In this document: positions 8,477 to 17,015 of the stretch, piece after piece | Numbering within the stretch: the stretch's first letter is position 1 | Layout: every line of letters begins with the position of its first letter | Source: Streptomyces capillispiralis | GTDB taxonomy: Bacteria > Actinomycetota > Actinomycetes > Streptomycetales > Streptomycetaceae | Length of the DNA stretch: 64,000 bases | NCBI RefSeq assembly: GCF_007829875.1 | Contig: NZ_VIWV01000001.1 | Location: forward strand, 620,001-684,000 | Reading direction: 5' to 3' | Made by a program: the position numbers and the translations under genes | Notes under the pieces: model-generated | The model's input: the letters and a program-made list of their open reading frames with translations, nothing else | Databases searched by the model: none | What the model was told of the DNA's origin: nothing

Positions 8477-8929
8477 ATGACCGGCATCGACATCGGCAGT
8501 GACGCCTTCAACGACCACGCCTTCCTCGCGCGCCGGCACGCGTACGAGGGGGCCAACGTGTCCCCGCCGCTGGAGTGGAGCGGTGTACCGGACGACGCGT
8601 CGGAACTGGTGCTCCTCTGCGAGGACCCGGACGCGCCGTCGGGCAGCTTCGTGCACTGGATCGTGGTGGGGATCGACCCGCGCAGCGGCGGGGTGGGGGC
8701 GGGGCAGACCCCTCCGCGCGGGACCGAACTCGTCAACGGCTACGGCGAACGGGGCTGGGGCGGTCCCCATCCGCCGCCGGGGGACGACGCGCACCACTAC
8801 CTGTTCCGGCTGTACGCCCTCTCCGGGCCGTGCGTGCTGCCCGACGCGCCCCGTGCGCGGCAGGTGCACGAGGCGGTCGAGGAGAAGCAGCTGGCGAGCG
8901 GCACGCTGGTGGGGCTCTACCAACGCTGA
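8477..8929 (+). CDS. YbhB/YbcL family (PEBP, Raf-kinase-inhibitor-like) protein
   Basis: A 150-residue phosphatidylethanolamine-binding-protein fold. It has GANVSPPLEWSGVP, the LLCEDPDAPSGSFVHWIVVGI signature (DPDAP anion pocket plus conserved HW), and a GWGGPHPPPG motif followed by HHYLFRLYAL. No signal peptide is present, so it is cytosolic. The bacterial role is not settled; regulation of enzymes by small-ligand binding is suspected. It follows the archease gene by 42 nt and could share its transcript. It is convergent with the CBS-pair gene with 15 nt between stops. Confidence 0.93.
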   Translation: MTGIDIGSDAFNDHAFLARRHAYEGANVSPPLEWSGVPDDASELVLLCEDPDAPSGSFVHWIVVGIDPRSGGVGAGQTPPRGTELVNGYGERGWGGPHPPPGDDAHHYLFRLYALSGPCVLPDAPRARQVHEAVEEKQLASGTLVGLYQR

Positions 8930-8944
8930 CCGGCGGCCCGGTGT

Positions 8945-9370
8945 TCAGTGGGTGGGGTCCGCCCTGCTGATGTCCGCCAGGGCCGAGTGCGGGTCCTCCG
9001 TGGCGGCGAGGTCGCCGAGGCTGACCATGCCCACGGGGCAGCCGCCGTGTTCGACCACGGGGAGCCGGCGGACCGCGTACCGCCGCATCAGCTCGACGGC
9101 GTGGTCGGTGGTGTCCTCGGGGTCGAGCGTCACCAGCGGCGGGCGCGTGCACAGCGAACCGACCGTCGTGGCCTCGGGGTCGCTGCCCTCGGCGACGGCC
9201 CGCAGCACGATGTCGCGGTCGGTGAGCACCCCGAACAGGTCGCAGTCGTACGCCACGAGGACGTCGCCGATGTCCTGCTCGCGCATCAGGCGCGCCGCCC
9301 GCGCCACCGAGGTCATGGGCTCCACGGACGCGGTGTCCGACGACATCACGTCCCGTATGCGCCGGGTCAT
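8945..9370 (-). CDS. CBS-domain-pair protein
   Basis: A 141-residue protein made of two CBS domains: IRDVMSSDTASVEPMTSVARAARLM...GVLTDRDIVLRAVA (about 5-65), and VGSLCTRPPLVTLDPEDTTDHAVELM...GMVSLGDLAA (about 73-128). CBS pairs bind adenosine nucleotides and act as energy sensors. ATG at 9370 is chosen for the GGGAGG 5 nt upstream; a GTG two codons earlier is in frame. It has no catalytic domain attached, so it probably binds a partner. It is divergent from the MFS gene. Confidence 0.92.
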   Translation of the reverse strand: MTRRIRDVMSSDTASVEPMTSVARAARLMREQDIGDVLVAYDCDLFGVLTDRDIVLRAVAEGSDPEATTVGSLCTRPPLVTLDPEDTTDHAVELMRRYAVRRLPVVEHGGCPVGMVSLGDLAATEDPHSALADISRADPTH

Positions 9371-9422
9371 GGGCACCTCCCGGTCGTGGGTCGGCCTGGA
9401 TTCCCCCGTGACCGCCGCGTAG

Positions 9423-9461
9423 CCCGCTGCGCGGCGGGTAAACCGGCCACGCCGGCCGGTT
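9423..9461. promoter_or_regulatory. Two adjacent inverted repeats between divergent genes
   Basis: CCCGC-TGCGCG-GCGGG at 9423-9439 is followed by AACCGGCC-ACGCC-GGCCGGTT at 9441-9461, an 8-bp perfect stem with a 5-nt centre. They sit in the region separating the divergent CBS and MFS genes, where an operator or transcription-blocking structure would be expected. The role is unknown, and chance pairing is common at this GC content. Confidence 0.4.
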
Positions 9462-9561
9462 GCGCGCGCCCGGCCGTCCGCGGTTTGCCCGGCCGGTCCG
9501 TCACCCGCTTGGATGTGCCGGTCGCCGGCGGCCGGCGGCGGGGTACGGGGGCGGGCGGGAC

Positions 9562-10848
9562 ATGGTGGCGGGACGGACGCCGGGGCGGTTCGGGTGGCTG
9601 TGGGCGGCGTACGGGGTCAGCACGTTCGGCACCAGGTTCGCGTTCGACGCGTTCGCGCTGGTCGCGGTGCTGGTGCTGGACGCCCACCCGGTCGAGGTGT
9701 CGCTGCTGGCGGCGGTGGGACCGGCGGTCGGCGCGGTGCTCTCGGTGCCGCTCGGGCCGTGGGTGGAGTTCCGCCGCAAGCGCCCGGTGATGATCGCGAC
9801 GGACCTCCTGCGGTGCGCGGTCCTGCTCAGCGTTCCGGCCGCGTACGCCCTCGGCGCGCTCACCGTGGCGCAGCTGCTGGTCGTGTCGGTCGTGGTCGCG
9901 GCGGCCGACATCACCTTCCACGCGGCCGTCGGGGCGTACCTCAAGGAGATCGTGCCGAAGGAGGAACTGCTCGTCGCCAACGGGCGGTTCGAGGCGACGA
10001 CGTGGACGGCGACGATGCTGGGGCCGCCGCTCGGCGGGGCGGCGATCGGATGGCTGGGCCCGATGACGACGGTGGTGGCCGACGCGGTGAGCCATCTGCT
10101 GTCGGCGGGTGCGCTCGGCGCGGCCGGCGGTGAGGACCGCCGCCCGGTGCGTCCCGTGCCTCGCGTGCCTCCCGCGCCTCCCGGCAGGGGTGCGCGGCTG
10201 CGGGCGGGCGACCTCCTCGACGGGTGGCGGTACATCCTCGCCAGTCCGGCGCTGCGGCCGCTTTTCCTCAACACGGTCCTGGTGAGCGGGCTGATCATGG
10301 CGTCCTCGCCGCTGCTGGTCGTGCTGATGGTGGGCCCGCTCGGGTTCGCGCCCTGGCAGTACGGGCTCGCCTTCGCGGTGCCCTGCGTCGGCGGGCTGAT
10401 CGGCTCCCGGCTGTCCCGCCGGCTGGTGGTGCGGTTCGGGTCGCAGCGGGTGCTGCGGGTCGCGGGGACCCTGCGGGCGTGCTGGTCGCTGGGACTTGCG
10501 TTCATCGGGCCGGGCACGGCGGGGCTGGTGCTCGTCATGGTGATCGAGTTCGGGCTGATCACCTGCATGGGCGTGTTCAACCCGGTGTTCGCCACCCGGC
10601 GGCTGGCACGCACTCCGGCGGACCGCGTGGTGCGGACGCTGTCCGCGTGGTCGGCGACGAGCAAGGCCGTCGTCGCCGCGCTGACCGCCCTGTGGGGGCT
10701 GCTGGCCGCCCTCACCGGCCCGCGGACCGCGATCGGTGTCGCCGGTGTCCTGCTGCTGGCCACACCGCTGCTGCTCCCCCGGCACGACCACGACGGCGGG
10801 CACCCGCACGAACCGGAACCCGCGCCGCTGCGCGCCGAGGAAGCCTGA
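9562..10848 (+). CDS. MFS transporter
   Basis: A 428-residue integral membrane protein with about 12 hydrophobic segments, beginning FGWLWAAYGVSTFGTRFAFDAFALVAVLVL. The first cytoplasmic loop contains EFRRKRPVMIATD, a form of motif A of the MFS_3/enterobactin-exporter type group. The middle loop (around residues 185-220) is Arg/Pro-rich, as expected of the inter-bundle linker. I chose ATG 9562 because the upstream extension is Arg/Pro-rich shadow sequence; no clear ribosome site is visible. Probably an exporter; substrate unknown. Confidence 0.9.
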   Translation: MVAGRTPGRFGWLWAAYGVSTFGTRFAFDAFALVAVLVLDAHPVEVSLLAAVGPAVGAVLSVPLGPWVEFRRKRPVMIATDLLRCAVLLSVPAAYALGALTVAQLLVVSVVVAAADITFHAAVGAYLKEIVPKEELLVANGRFEATTWTATMLGPPLGGAAIGWLGPMTTVVADAVSHLLSAGALGAAGGEDRRPVRPVPRVPPAPPGRGARLRAGDLLDGWRYILASPALRPLFLNTVLVSGLIMASSPLLVVLMVGPLGFAPWQYGLAFAVPCVGGLIGSRLSRRLVVRFGSQRVLRVAGTLRACWSLGLAFIGPGTAGLVLVMVIEFGLITCMGVFNPVFATRRLARTPADRVVRTLSAWSATSKAVVAALTALWGLLAALTGPRTAIGVAGVLLLATPLLLPRHDHDGGHPHEPEPAPLRAEEA

Positions 10849-10903
10849 ACGGCCGGGGCGGGATTGGCCGCCCCGGCCGCCTTCCCGCGCCAGTCCTCTC
10901 CGG

Positions 10904-11350
10904 GTGCGCGTACCGGACGACCTGGCGGCGCTGCACTACCTGCAACCCCTCTACGACGAGCCCGAGTTCGTCGTCCACACCGTGTGGCGGCAGTTTGCGG
11001 GCTGGTACGACGGCAACCCGGCCCACCTCAAGCCGGCCACCGACGAGCAGCTCGCGGCCGAACTGGCAGCCCTGAGCGGAGGCGCTCAGGTCCTCGCCGA
11101 CCGGGCACTGGAGCTCGCGCGTGCCGGCTCGCACCGTCTGGCGTGCCATCTCGCCCAACTCGCCGGAGACGCCGCCCCCGCGGACACCACCGTTCACACT
11201 GCCCGTGCCGAGGTCTACGCACTACGTGCCGCTCAGGAACGCAGCATCATGTCGACCGGCATCTTCACCTGGGCCGAGGCTGAATCACGAGGTGTGATCG
11301 CCGGCACCGACGCCACGACCGAACTCACCTCGGCGATGCCGACCCTCTGA
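10904..11350 (+). pseudogene. Remnant of an alkyl-sulfatase gene: dimerisation domain only
   Basis: From about 10904 the frame encodes LAALHYLQPLYDEPEFVV, then VWRQFAGWYDGNPAHLKPA, and ends with HTARAEVYALRAAQERSIM. This is the alkyl-sulfatase dimerisation domain that normally sits in the middle of a roughly 600-residue metallo-beta-lactamase-fold enzyme. The N-terminal zinc-binding hydrolase domain (HxHxDH) is absent and the sequence upstream is unrelated MFS coding DNA. The C-terminal SCP2-like domain is also missing, as the frame stops after about 148 codons. A GTG at 10904 could still allow translation of the fragment. The two missing ends suggest deletion at an insertion boundary. Confidence 0.75.
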
Positions 11351-11640
11351 ACCCACGGCGTCACCCGACCGACTCAGGCGTCCCCGTCATCCTTATCGCG
11401 GTCCTGCAAGAGGGCCACTGGCCTCCGGGCCGGCATGACTGTTGCCCCCCGTCGACGGGATGACACCTGGGGGGTGGTGTCACCGGGTCCGAGGGGTGCC
11501 GTCGGAGACGCTGATCAGAGGTCCGACCACCGCCCGGCCGGGCGCAATGCCCGGCCGTCCGCGGGCGGCAGGTCTGCATGACGTGGATGCGCGAGAACGG
11601 CCCCCGAGCTCGGGGCCGGCACGCATCGACGCGTGTGGGG
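11351..11640. other. Intergenic, IS110-type left flank
   Basis: No convincing gene is seen in these 290 bases. The right half carries GC-rich inverted motifs (CCCGGCCGGGCG near 11535) and leads directly into the transposase remnant. I take the right part to be the non-coding 5' end of the IS110-family element. Confidence 0.4.
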
Positions 11641-11645
11641 GCACC

Positions 11646-12168
11646 GTGATCGGCATCAACGACGTGGGCGTCTTCCCGGGGCCGGACGTCGGCTAGCAGG
11701 CGCATCACGGCCACGGCCTGACCCCGGCCGGCAAGAAGGTCTTCGACAAGTAGCTGCCCAACAGCGAACCGAAGCTGCGGGCCGTCTTCGCCAAGCTCAC
11801 CGCCAAGTTCGGCACCGTGCTGGTGGTCGTGGACCAGCCCGCGTCCATCGGCGCCCTCCCACTGACCGTCGCCCGGGACGCCGGCTGCCAGGTCGCCCAC
11901 CTGCCCGGACTGGCGATGCGTCCCGTCGCCGGCGAAATCGCCGGCCGCCGTTCACGAACAGCGCCGGGCCCTGGAAACCCGGATCGAGGCCCTGCTGGAG
12001 GCCCACCCTCTTTCCCAGGTCCTGCCCCCGATGCCCGGCATCGGCGTCAGGACCGCCGCACTCCCACCCAGGCCCTCCTCCGCCTCGCCCGCCACCGCGT
12101 CGGCGTCTTGTTCGCCATGCTCCGCGACGGGACTTTCCACGAGCCGAGGAGCCCCCGACTCGCTTGAC
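11646..12168 (+). pseudogene. Degenerate IS110-family transposase
   Basis: Reading across frames gives VIGINDVGVFPG at the position of the DEDD N-terminus, then KKVFDK, LPNSEPKLRAVFAKL, then TVLVVVDQPASIGALPL and CQVAHLPGLAMR. After a gap come QRRALETRIEALLEAHPLSQVL, MPGIG and finally VLFAMLRDGTFHEP. This order is that of an IS110/IS1111-type transposase (DEDD domain, then Transposase_20 domain). In-frame stops at about 11696 and 11752, several frameshifts and a large internal deletion show that it is dead. The catalytic Asp near the start is retained in context (GINDVG), but the following conserved acidic residues are not. Confidence 0.85.
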
Positions 12169-12208
12169 GAAGGACAGAGAGGCACCCCCCGGCGCTCGGT
12201 GGGGTAGG

Positions 12209-13663
12209 TCACGGGGTGCTGTCAGGGCCCGGCGGCCGGGTCCGGGGTGACGACACGGGGAGAACGACCGTGACGGTGGTTCCGCCACCGGGGGGTGAAG
12301 TGATCTCCACGGTTCCGTGATGGGCGTGTACCACGGCTCGGACGATCGGCAGGCCGAGGCCCGATCCGCCGCGGGCCCGGCTGCGGCTGGCCTCGGCCCG
12401 CCAGAAGCGGTCGAACACCCGGCTCAGGTCCCGCGGCGCGATCCCCGGTCCGTCGTCGGTCACGCGCACGACGGCCGCGCCGTCCGCCTCTTCCAGGCAG
12501 ACGTCGACCGTGGTGCCGTCCGGGGTGTGCTGGATGGCGTTGCCGATCAGGTTGTTGAGGATCTGCTGCAGCCGGGGGGCGTCCCCGGTCACGTGGACGA
12601 GGACGGGGGCATGCAGCCGGACGGGGCGGTCCGGGGCGACGACCCGGGCGTCCTGTACCACGTCGGTGGCCAGCCGGCGCAGGTCCACCTGGTCGGACTC
12701 CAGGGGACGGCCGGCATCCAGCCGGGCGAGCAGGGACAGTTCCTCGACGAGCAGACGCATGCGGCCGACCTCGCCGTCCACCCGTTCCAGTGCCCGGTCG
12801 AGGTCGGCGGGCGCGGTCAGGCCGCCCTGGTGATAGAGGTCGAGCCATCCGGAGATGGTCGACAGTGGGGTACGCAGTTCGTGCGAGGCGTCGGCGGCGA
12901 AGCTTCTGATGTGGTCCTCCGCGCGGGTCTGGACGTCGAAGGCGTCGTTGACCGCGACGGCGAGACGGTCGGTCTCGCTGTGTCTGCCGTAGGTGGGCAA
13001 CCGTTCCTCACGGGCCCCGGAGGCGATCGCGTCGGCGGCGTCCGCCATCCGTTTCAGCGGCCGCAGACCGAACTCCAGTATCAGCAGAGCGGTGACGGAG
13101 GCCACGACGAGGGTGATCGCGACGCTGCCGGCCTGGCGGGAGATGAAGTCCGCTACGGTCACCCGGTCGATGTCCGTGCGGACGGTCAGGATGACGGCGG
13201 ACGCTCGCACTTCCCCGGCCGGGGTGATGACGGTCAGGCCGCTGGTCGGGATGCGCCGGACGATCAGGTCGGGCACGGACGGGTGGTCCTTGAACGTGAC
13301 GACCTGGTCGAGCCGGTCGGCGGTCAGGCCGTTGATCGCGTCCGGTACCCCGTCACCGGCCTGCTCGGCGACCTCCCCGTCGGGGCCGATGACGGTGATG
13401 CCGAGGACCGGTGCGACCAGGGCGGCGATCTGGCTGCTTCGGACCGTGCGCGGCTCATGGGCGAACGTCTCGTGCATGCGGTCGCCGGCGTCCCTCAGGG
13501 CGCTCTCGGCCCGATGGTCCAGGTAGGCGCGCAGGGTCAGGGCGCTGGCGATCGAGTTGCCGACAAGTCCTGCGGCCAGCAGCACGAGGACACCGGCCAG
13601 GATCCGGGCACGGATGGTGACCGGCCGGGGCGGGCGCAGCGCGGCGAGACGTGGCAGCTTCAT
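12209..13663 (-). CDS. Sensor histidine kinase
   Basis: A 484-residue membrane kinase: TM1 about residues 20-42 (ILAGVLVLLAAGLVGNSIAS), an extracytoplasmic sensor region of about 130 residues, TM2 about 175-197, HAMP, an H-box ADASHELRTPLSTI near 260, then N-box (LIGNAIQHTPDG), G1 (VTDDGPGI) and G2 (GSGLGLPIV). It is the last gene of an exporter-regulator-kinase operon and its start overlaps the regulator's stop by 4 nt. The kinase would sense an envelope signal and phosphorylate the response regulator. The signal is unknown. Confidence 0.95.
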   Translation of the reverse strand: MKLPRLAALRPPRPVTIRARILAGVLVLLAAGLVGNSIASALTLRAYLDHRAESALRDAGDRMHETFAHEPRTVRSSQIAALVAPVLGITVIGPDGEVAEQAGDGVPDAINGLTADRLDQVVTFKDHPSVPDLIVRRIPTSGLTVITPAGEVRASAVILTVRTDIDRVTVADFISRQAGSVAITLVVASVTALLILEFGLRPLKRMADAADAIASGAREERLPTYGRHSETDRLAVAVNDAFDVQTRAEDHIRSFAADASHELRTPLSTISGWLDLYHQGGLTAPADLDRALERVDGEVGRMRLLVEELSLLARLDAGRPLESDQVDLRRLATDVVQDARVVAPDRPVRLHAPVLVHVTGDAPRLQQILNNLIGNAIQHTPDGTTVDVCLEEADGAAVVRVTDDGPGIAPRDLSRVFDRFWRAEASRSRARGGSGLGLPIVRAVVHAHHGTVEITSPPGGGTTVTVVLPVSSPRTRPPGPDSTP

Positions 13664-14361
13664 GTGGTGGTGCGGCGCAGGCTGTAGCCGATGCCGCGGA
13701 CCGTGTGGATCAGAGGCTCGCGGCCGTGGTCGAGTTTGCGGCGCAGGTTGGACACGAAGCGCTCCACGACGCCGGAGTCGCCGCCGAAGTCGTACTGCCA
13801 GACCGCTTCCAGGATCTGGGAGCGAGTCATGACGTGGTCGGGGTGGGAGAGCAGATAGTGCAGCAGCCGGTACTCGGTGGGCGACAGGTCGATCGCGTCA
13901 CCGCCGCGGTGGACGGTATGACGCCGGTCGTCGAGTGCGAGGTCCGCGTAGCGCAGAACGCCGTCGTCGGCCGTGGAAGCGACGTTTCCGCGCGCCCGGC
14001 GGACCAGGGCCTGCAGGCGGGCGCCGACCTCGACGACGCTGAAGGGTTTGGTGACGTAGTCGTCGCCCCCGAGCCGAAGTCCCCGGACACGGTCCTCCAC
14101 AGCGTCCCTGGCGGTCAGGAACAGCACAGGTGCGGTGACGCCCCGCGCGCGGATCAGCTGCAGGATGTCGAAGCCGTTGCCGCCGGGAAGCCCGACGTCC
14201 AGGACGATGACGTCCGGGATGTCACGGGCGAGGCTCGTGAGAGCCTGCGGCACATCCTCGGCGAAGCGGACATCGAATCCCGCGAAGCGCAGGGCCGAGT
14301 CCATCAGATCGCGGATGTTGGCGTCGTCCTCGACGACGAGGACCGTGTCCGGGGAGTTCAT
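13660..14361 (-). CDS. OmpR/PhoB-family response regulator
   Basis: A 233-residue regulator with receiver domain 1-120 (acidic pair EDD at 11-13, phosphoacceptor Asp55 in VIVLDVGLPGG, Lys in VTKPFSVVE) and a C-terminal winged helix (about 140-228, ending HTVRGIGYSLR). It overlaps both neighbours by 4 nt, so it is translated with the exporter upstream and the kinase downstream. Direct TGACGG/A repeats upstream of the operon are probable binding sites, since OmpR-type proteins bind tandem sites at 11-bp spacing. Confidence 0.95.
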   Translation of the reverse strand: MNSPDTVLVVEDDANIRDLMDSALRFAGFDVRFAEDVPQALTSLARDIPDVIVLDVGLPGGNGFDILQLIRARGVTAPVLFLTARDAVEDRVRGLRLGGDDYVTKPFSVVEVGARLQALVRRARGNVASTADDGVLRYADLALDDRRHTVHRGGDAIDLSPTEYRLLHYLLSHPDHVMTRSQILEAVWQYDFGGDSGVVERFVSNLRRKLDHGREPLIHTVRGIGYSLRRTTT

Positions 14362-16604
14362 GAGGGGACGTCCTGCTCGGTCTTGGTGGGATGCGCCGCC
14401 GGAGCGGGCACCGGTTCGGGCTGATCCTGGCGGGGCTGGTCCAGGCGTGCCCCCTCAACATCCAGGTCGGGCAGCCACTTGTCCAGTCGCTTCGGCAGCC
14501 ACCACGCCGCACGGCCGAGCAGCGCCATGACGGCCGGCACCAGGGTCAGCCGTACGACGAACGCGTCCAGGAAGACGCCCACCGCCAGAGCCAGGGCGAT
14601 CGGCATAAGGGCCGGATCCTGTTCGAGCAGGAAACTCGCGAAGACCACCACCATGATCAGGGCGGCGGCGGTCACCACCCGCGCGGCGTTCCGGGCACCG
14701 CCGACGAGCGCGCCACGAGGATCCCCGGTCCGTACGTACTCCTCACGCACGGCGGAGACCAGGAAGACCTCGTAGTCCATGGCCAGGCCGAACAGGATGG
14801 CCATCACGATGATCGGAACGAAACTGGAGACCGGCCCGATGGAGGGCACGCCAAGCGCCTCGGCGAGCCATCCCCACTGGAACACGGCGACGATCACCCC
14901 GAACGAGGCACCGACCGAGAGCAGGAACCCCGCGGTCGCCTTGACGGGAACGGCGACGGAGCGGAAGGCGGCCAGCAACAGCAGCAGGGACAGCCCGACG
15001 ACCACCAGGGCGAACGGCAGCAGGGCGGCGCTGAGCTTCTCGGAGACCTCGATACTGACGGCTGTCTGCCCGGTGACCGTGATCTCGCCGCCGTTCTCCT
15101 CCGCCAGTGGCACCAGGCGGTCCTGCAGGTCGGTGACCAGCTCACCGGTCTCCGCGTCGCGGGGTCCGGTCGAGGGAACGACCTGTACACGGGCCGCGGC
15201 GCCGTCCTCGGAGTACTCGACGGGTGAGGTGCGGGCGATGCCGTCGACCCCGTTCAGCTCATCGGCGACCTCCTCGGCGGTGGTTTTCAACGTCCCGGAC
15301 GGCGCGTCGCTGACCAGGACCACCAGGGGGCCGTTGGCTCCGGGCCCGAAGGCCTCACCGACCTTGTCGTAGGTCTGCCGCACCGCGCTCGACGTCGGTT
15401 CGCTGCCTTCGTCGGGCAGCGCGAGCTGGAGCTGAGTGGCAGGCAGGGCGAGAGCGCCCATGGCCACGGTGACGGTCACGACCGTACGCCAGGGGCGGCG
15501 CACGACGGCTGCGACCCAGCGCGCTCCCGCCGAAGGCTTCGTCCCGGGGTCACTGTCGTGCCGCATCCGGCGCGCGGCCCGCGAGTCCGGCTTCGGCCGC
15601 AGCCGCTCGCCCGTCATCGTCAGCAGCGCCGGCAGGAGGAACAGGGACATGGCCACCGCGACGGCCACGGCGACGGCGGCGCCGAACCCCATGGAGACGA
15701 GTGCGGGAACGCCGGTGACGGTGAGCCCGACCAGCGCGATGATCACGGTCAGTCCGGCGAAGCACACCGCGCTGCCGGCGGTGGCAGTCGCTCGCGCGGC
15801 CGCCTCCCGCACGGTGCGGCCCTGCAGCAGCTCGGACCGGTGGCGCGCGAGGATGAACAAGGCGTAGTCGATGCCGACCGCCAGTCCCAGCATGATCGAC
15901 AGGGACGGTGTCTTCTCGTAGATGTCGAACACCGAAGCGAGCGCCATCAGGGCGGCCATGCTGGTGCCCACACTGAGCAGGGCTGTGACCAGTGGCAGGC
16001 CGGCGCTCACCAGCGAACCGAACGTGACGGCCAGCACCACGAGGGCCACCAGTACGCCGAGGGCCTCGGCCGGACCGACCGGCGGCCCGGTCTCCTCGAA
16101 GGCGTCACCGCCGAAGAGGACGTCCAGACCGGCGGCGCGGCTGCTGTCGGCGGTGTCCTCCAGAGCGTCGAGGTCGGCCTCGGGGACCTCCTCGTGCTCC
16201 GCGGCGGAGAACCGGACCTGGGCCACCGCCGTGCGCCCGTCCGGTGACACCGTTCCGCTCTCCACCGGGTCCGTGACCGAGGTGACACCCGGCACGGTGG
16301 CAGCGGCGGTCAACGACTCCTTCATCGCCCCGGCCGTGGCCGGGTCCTTGAACGAGGCGCCCTCGGGCGCCTCGAAGACGATGTCGGCACTGCGGTTCTC
16401 GGACGAGGGGAAGTGACGGTCCATCTCGGTGAGGGCGCTCTGGGCCTGTGAGCCGGGGATCTCCGTCTCGGAGGTGAAGTTCCCCGCGAAACCGACGCTC
16501 AGGGCGACGACGGCGGCCACCACGAGCAGCCATGCGGCCAGGACCGCACGGCGTCGGCGCGCGGCGAACAGCCCCCATCGATGAAGCAGCACAGCCATGG
16601 TCAT
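14358..16604 (-). CDS. MMPL-family (RND) transporter
   Basis: About 748 residues, built as two halves each with one TM, a large extracytoplasmic loop and about five more TMs. Characteristic segments include GLAVGIDYALFILARHRSEL in the first MMPL domain and LFGLAMDYEVFLVSAVREEY in the second, both with the Asp-Tyr pair linked to proton relay. Such proteins export lipids or hydrophobic compounds. Starts at GTG 16607, ATG 16604 or ATG 16598 are all possible. First gene of the operon with the response regulator and kinase, so the system probably autoregulates its own exporter. Confidence 0.94.
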   Translation of the reverse strand: MTMAVLLHRWGLFAARRRRAVLAAWLLVVAAVVALSVGFAGNFTSETEIPGSQAQSALTEMDRHFPSSENRSADIVFEAPEGASFKDPATAGAMKESLTAAATVPGVTSVTDPVESGTVSPDGRTAVAQVRFSAAEHEEVPEADLDALEDTADSSRAAGLDVLFGGDAFEETGPPVGPAEALGVLVALVVLAVTFGSLVSAGLPLVTALLSVGTSMAALMALASVFDIYEKTPSLSIMLGLAVGIDYALFILARHRSELLQGRTVREAAARATATAGSAVCFAGLTVIIALVGLTVTGVPALVSMGFGAAVAVAVAVAMSLFLLPALLTMTGERLRPKPDSRAARRMRHDSDPGTKPSAGARWVAAVVRRPWRTVVTVTVAMGALALPATQLQLALPDEGSEPTSSAVRQTYDKVGEAFGPGANGPLVVLVSDAPSGTLKTTAEEVADELNGVDGIARTSPVEYSEDGAAARVQVVPSTGPRDAETGELVTDLQDRLVPLAEENGGEITVTGQTAVSIEVSEKLSAALLPFALVVVGLSLLLLLAAFRSVAVPVKATAGFLLSVGASFGVIVAVFQWGWLAEALGVPSIGPVSSFVPIIVMAILFGLAMDYEVFLVSAVREEYVRTGDPRGALVGGARNAARVVTAAALIMVVVFASFLLEQDPALMPIALALAVGVFLDAFVVRLTLVPAVMALLGRAAWWLPKRLDKWLPDLDVEGARLDQPRQDQPEPVPAPAAHPTKTEQDVPS

Positions 16605-16654
16605 CACTCATTCCGGTCGGATCGGCAACTGGGCCTCATCCGAGCCGCGGAATC

Positions 16655-16732
16655 TGACGGAAAACCCACGCTGTACCTGACGGTTTCCTGACGACCGGGG
16701 CAGCTGACGGAAAGCTGCGTTTTGACTGACGA
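16655..16732. promoter_or_regulatory. Five direct TGACG(G/A) repeats upstream of the exporter/two-component operon
   Basis: TGACGG or TGACGA begins at 16655, 16678, 16689, 16705 and 16727. Two copies are exactly 11 bp apart inside CCTGACGGTTTCCTGACGA, and other spacings are 23, 16 and 22 bp. The downstream flanks are A/T-rich (GGAAAA, GGTTTC, GGAAAG, GATTCC). Location is 50-130 bp before the MMPL start. Tandem 11-bp-phased repeats are the usual target of OmpR/PhoB-type regulators, so the operon's own regulator is the likely binder. Confidence 0.65.
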
Positions 16733-17015
16733 TTCCCTGAAGGTTCGCGGTGGAGGGCCGAATGGACTACCGACCGGCCGGTGAACCGTCCTAACGTCGT
16801 CCACGACGAGAGCAGTCGACCGGAGGACGTCGAGGCGCCGCGGCACACCGCCTCGGGTGTGCCTGATCCGGCAAACGACCAGCGGGACCGTGCTCAGCGG
16901 CTCGTTGCACACCGCGCCCGGGTGCCGTGACCGGTGCGGGCCTCCCTCGGCTCTCGGGCTTTCCTCAGTCTCACGGGCATCGCTGTGTCAGCACCCGCCC
17001 GGTCAAGGAGCGAAC

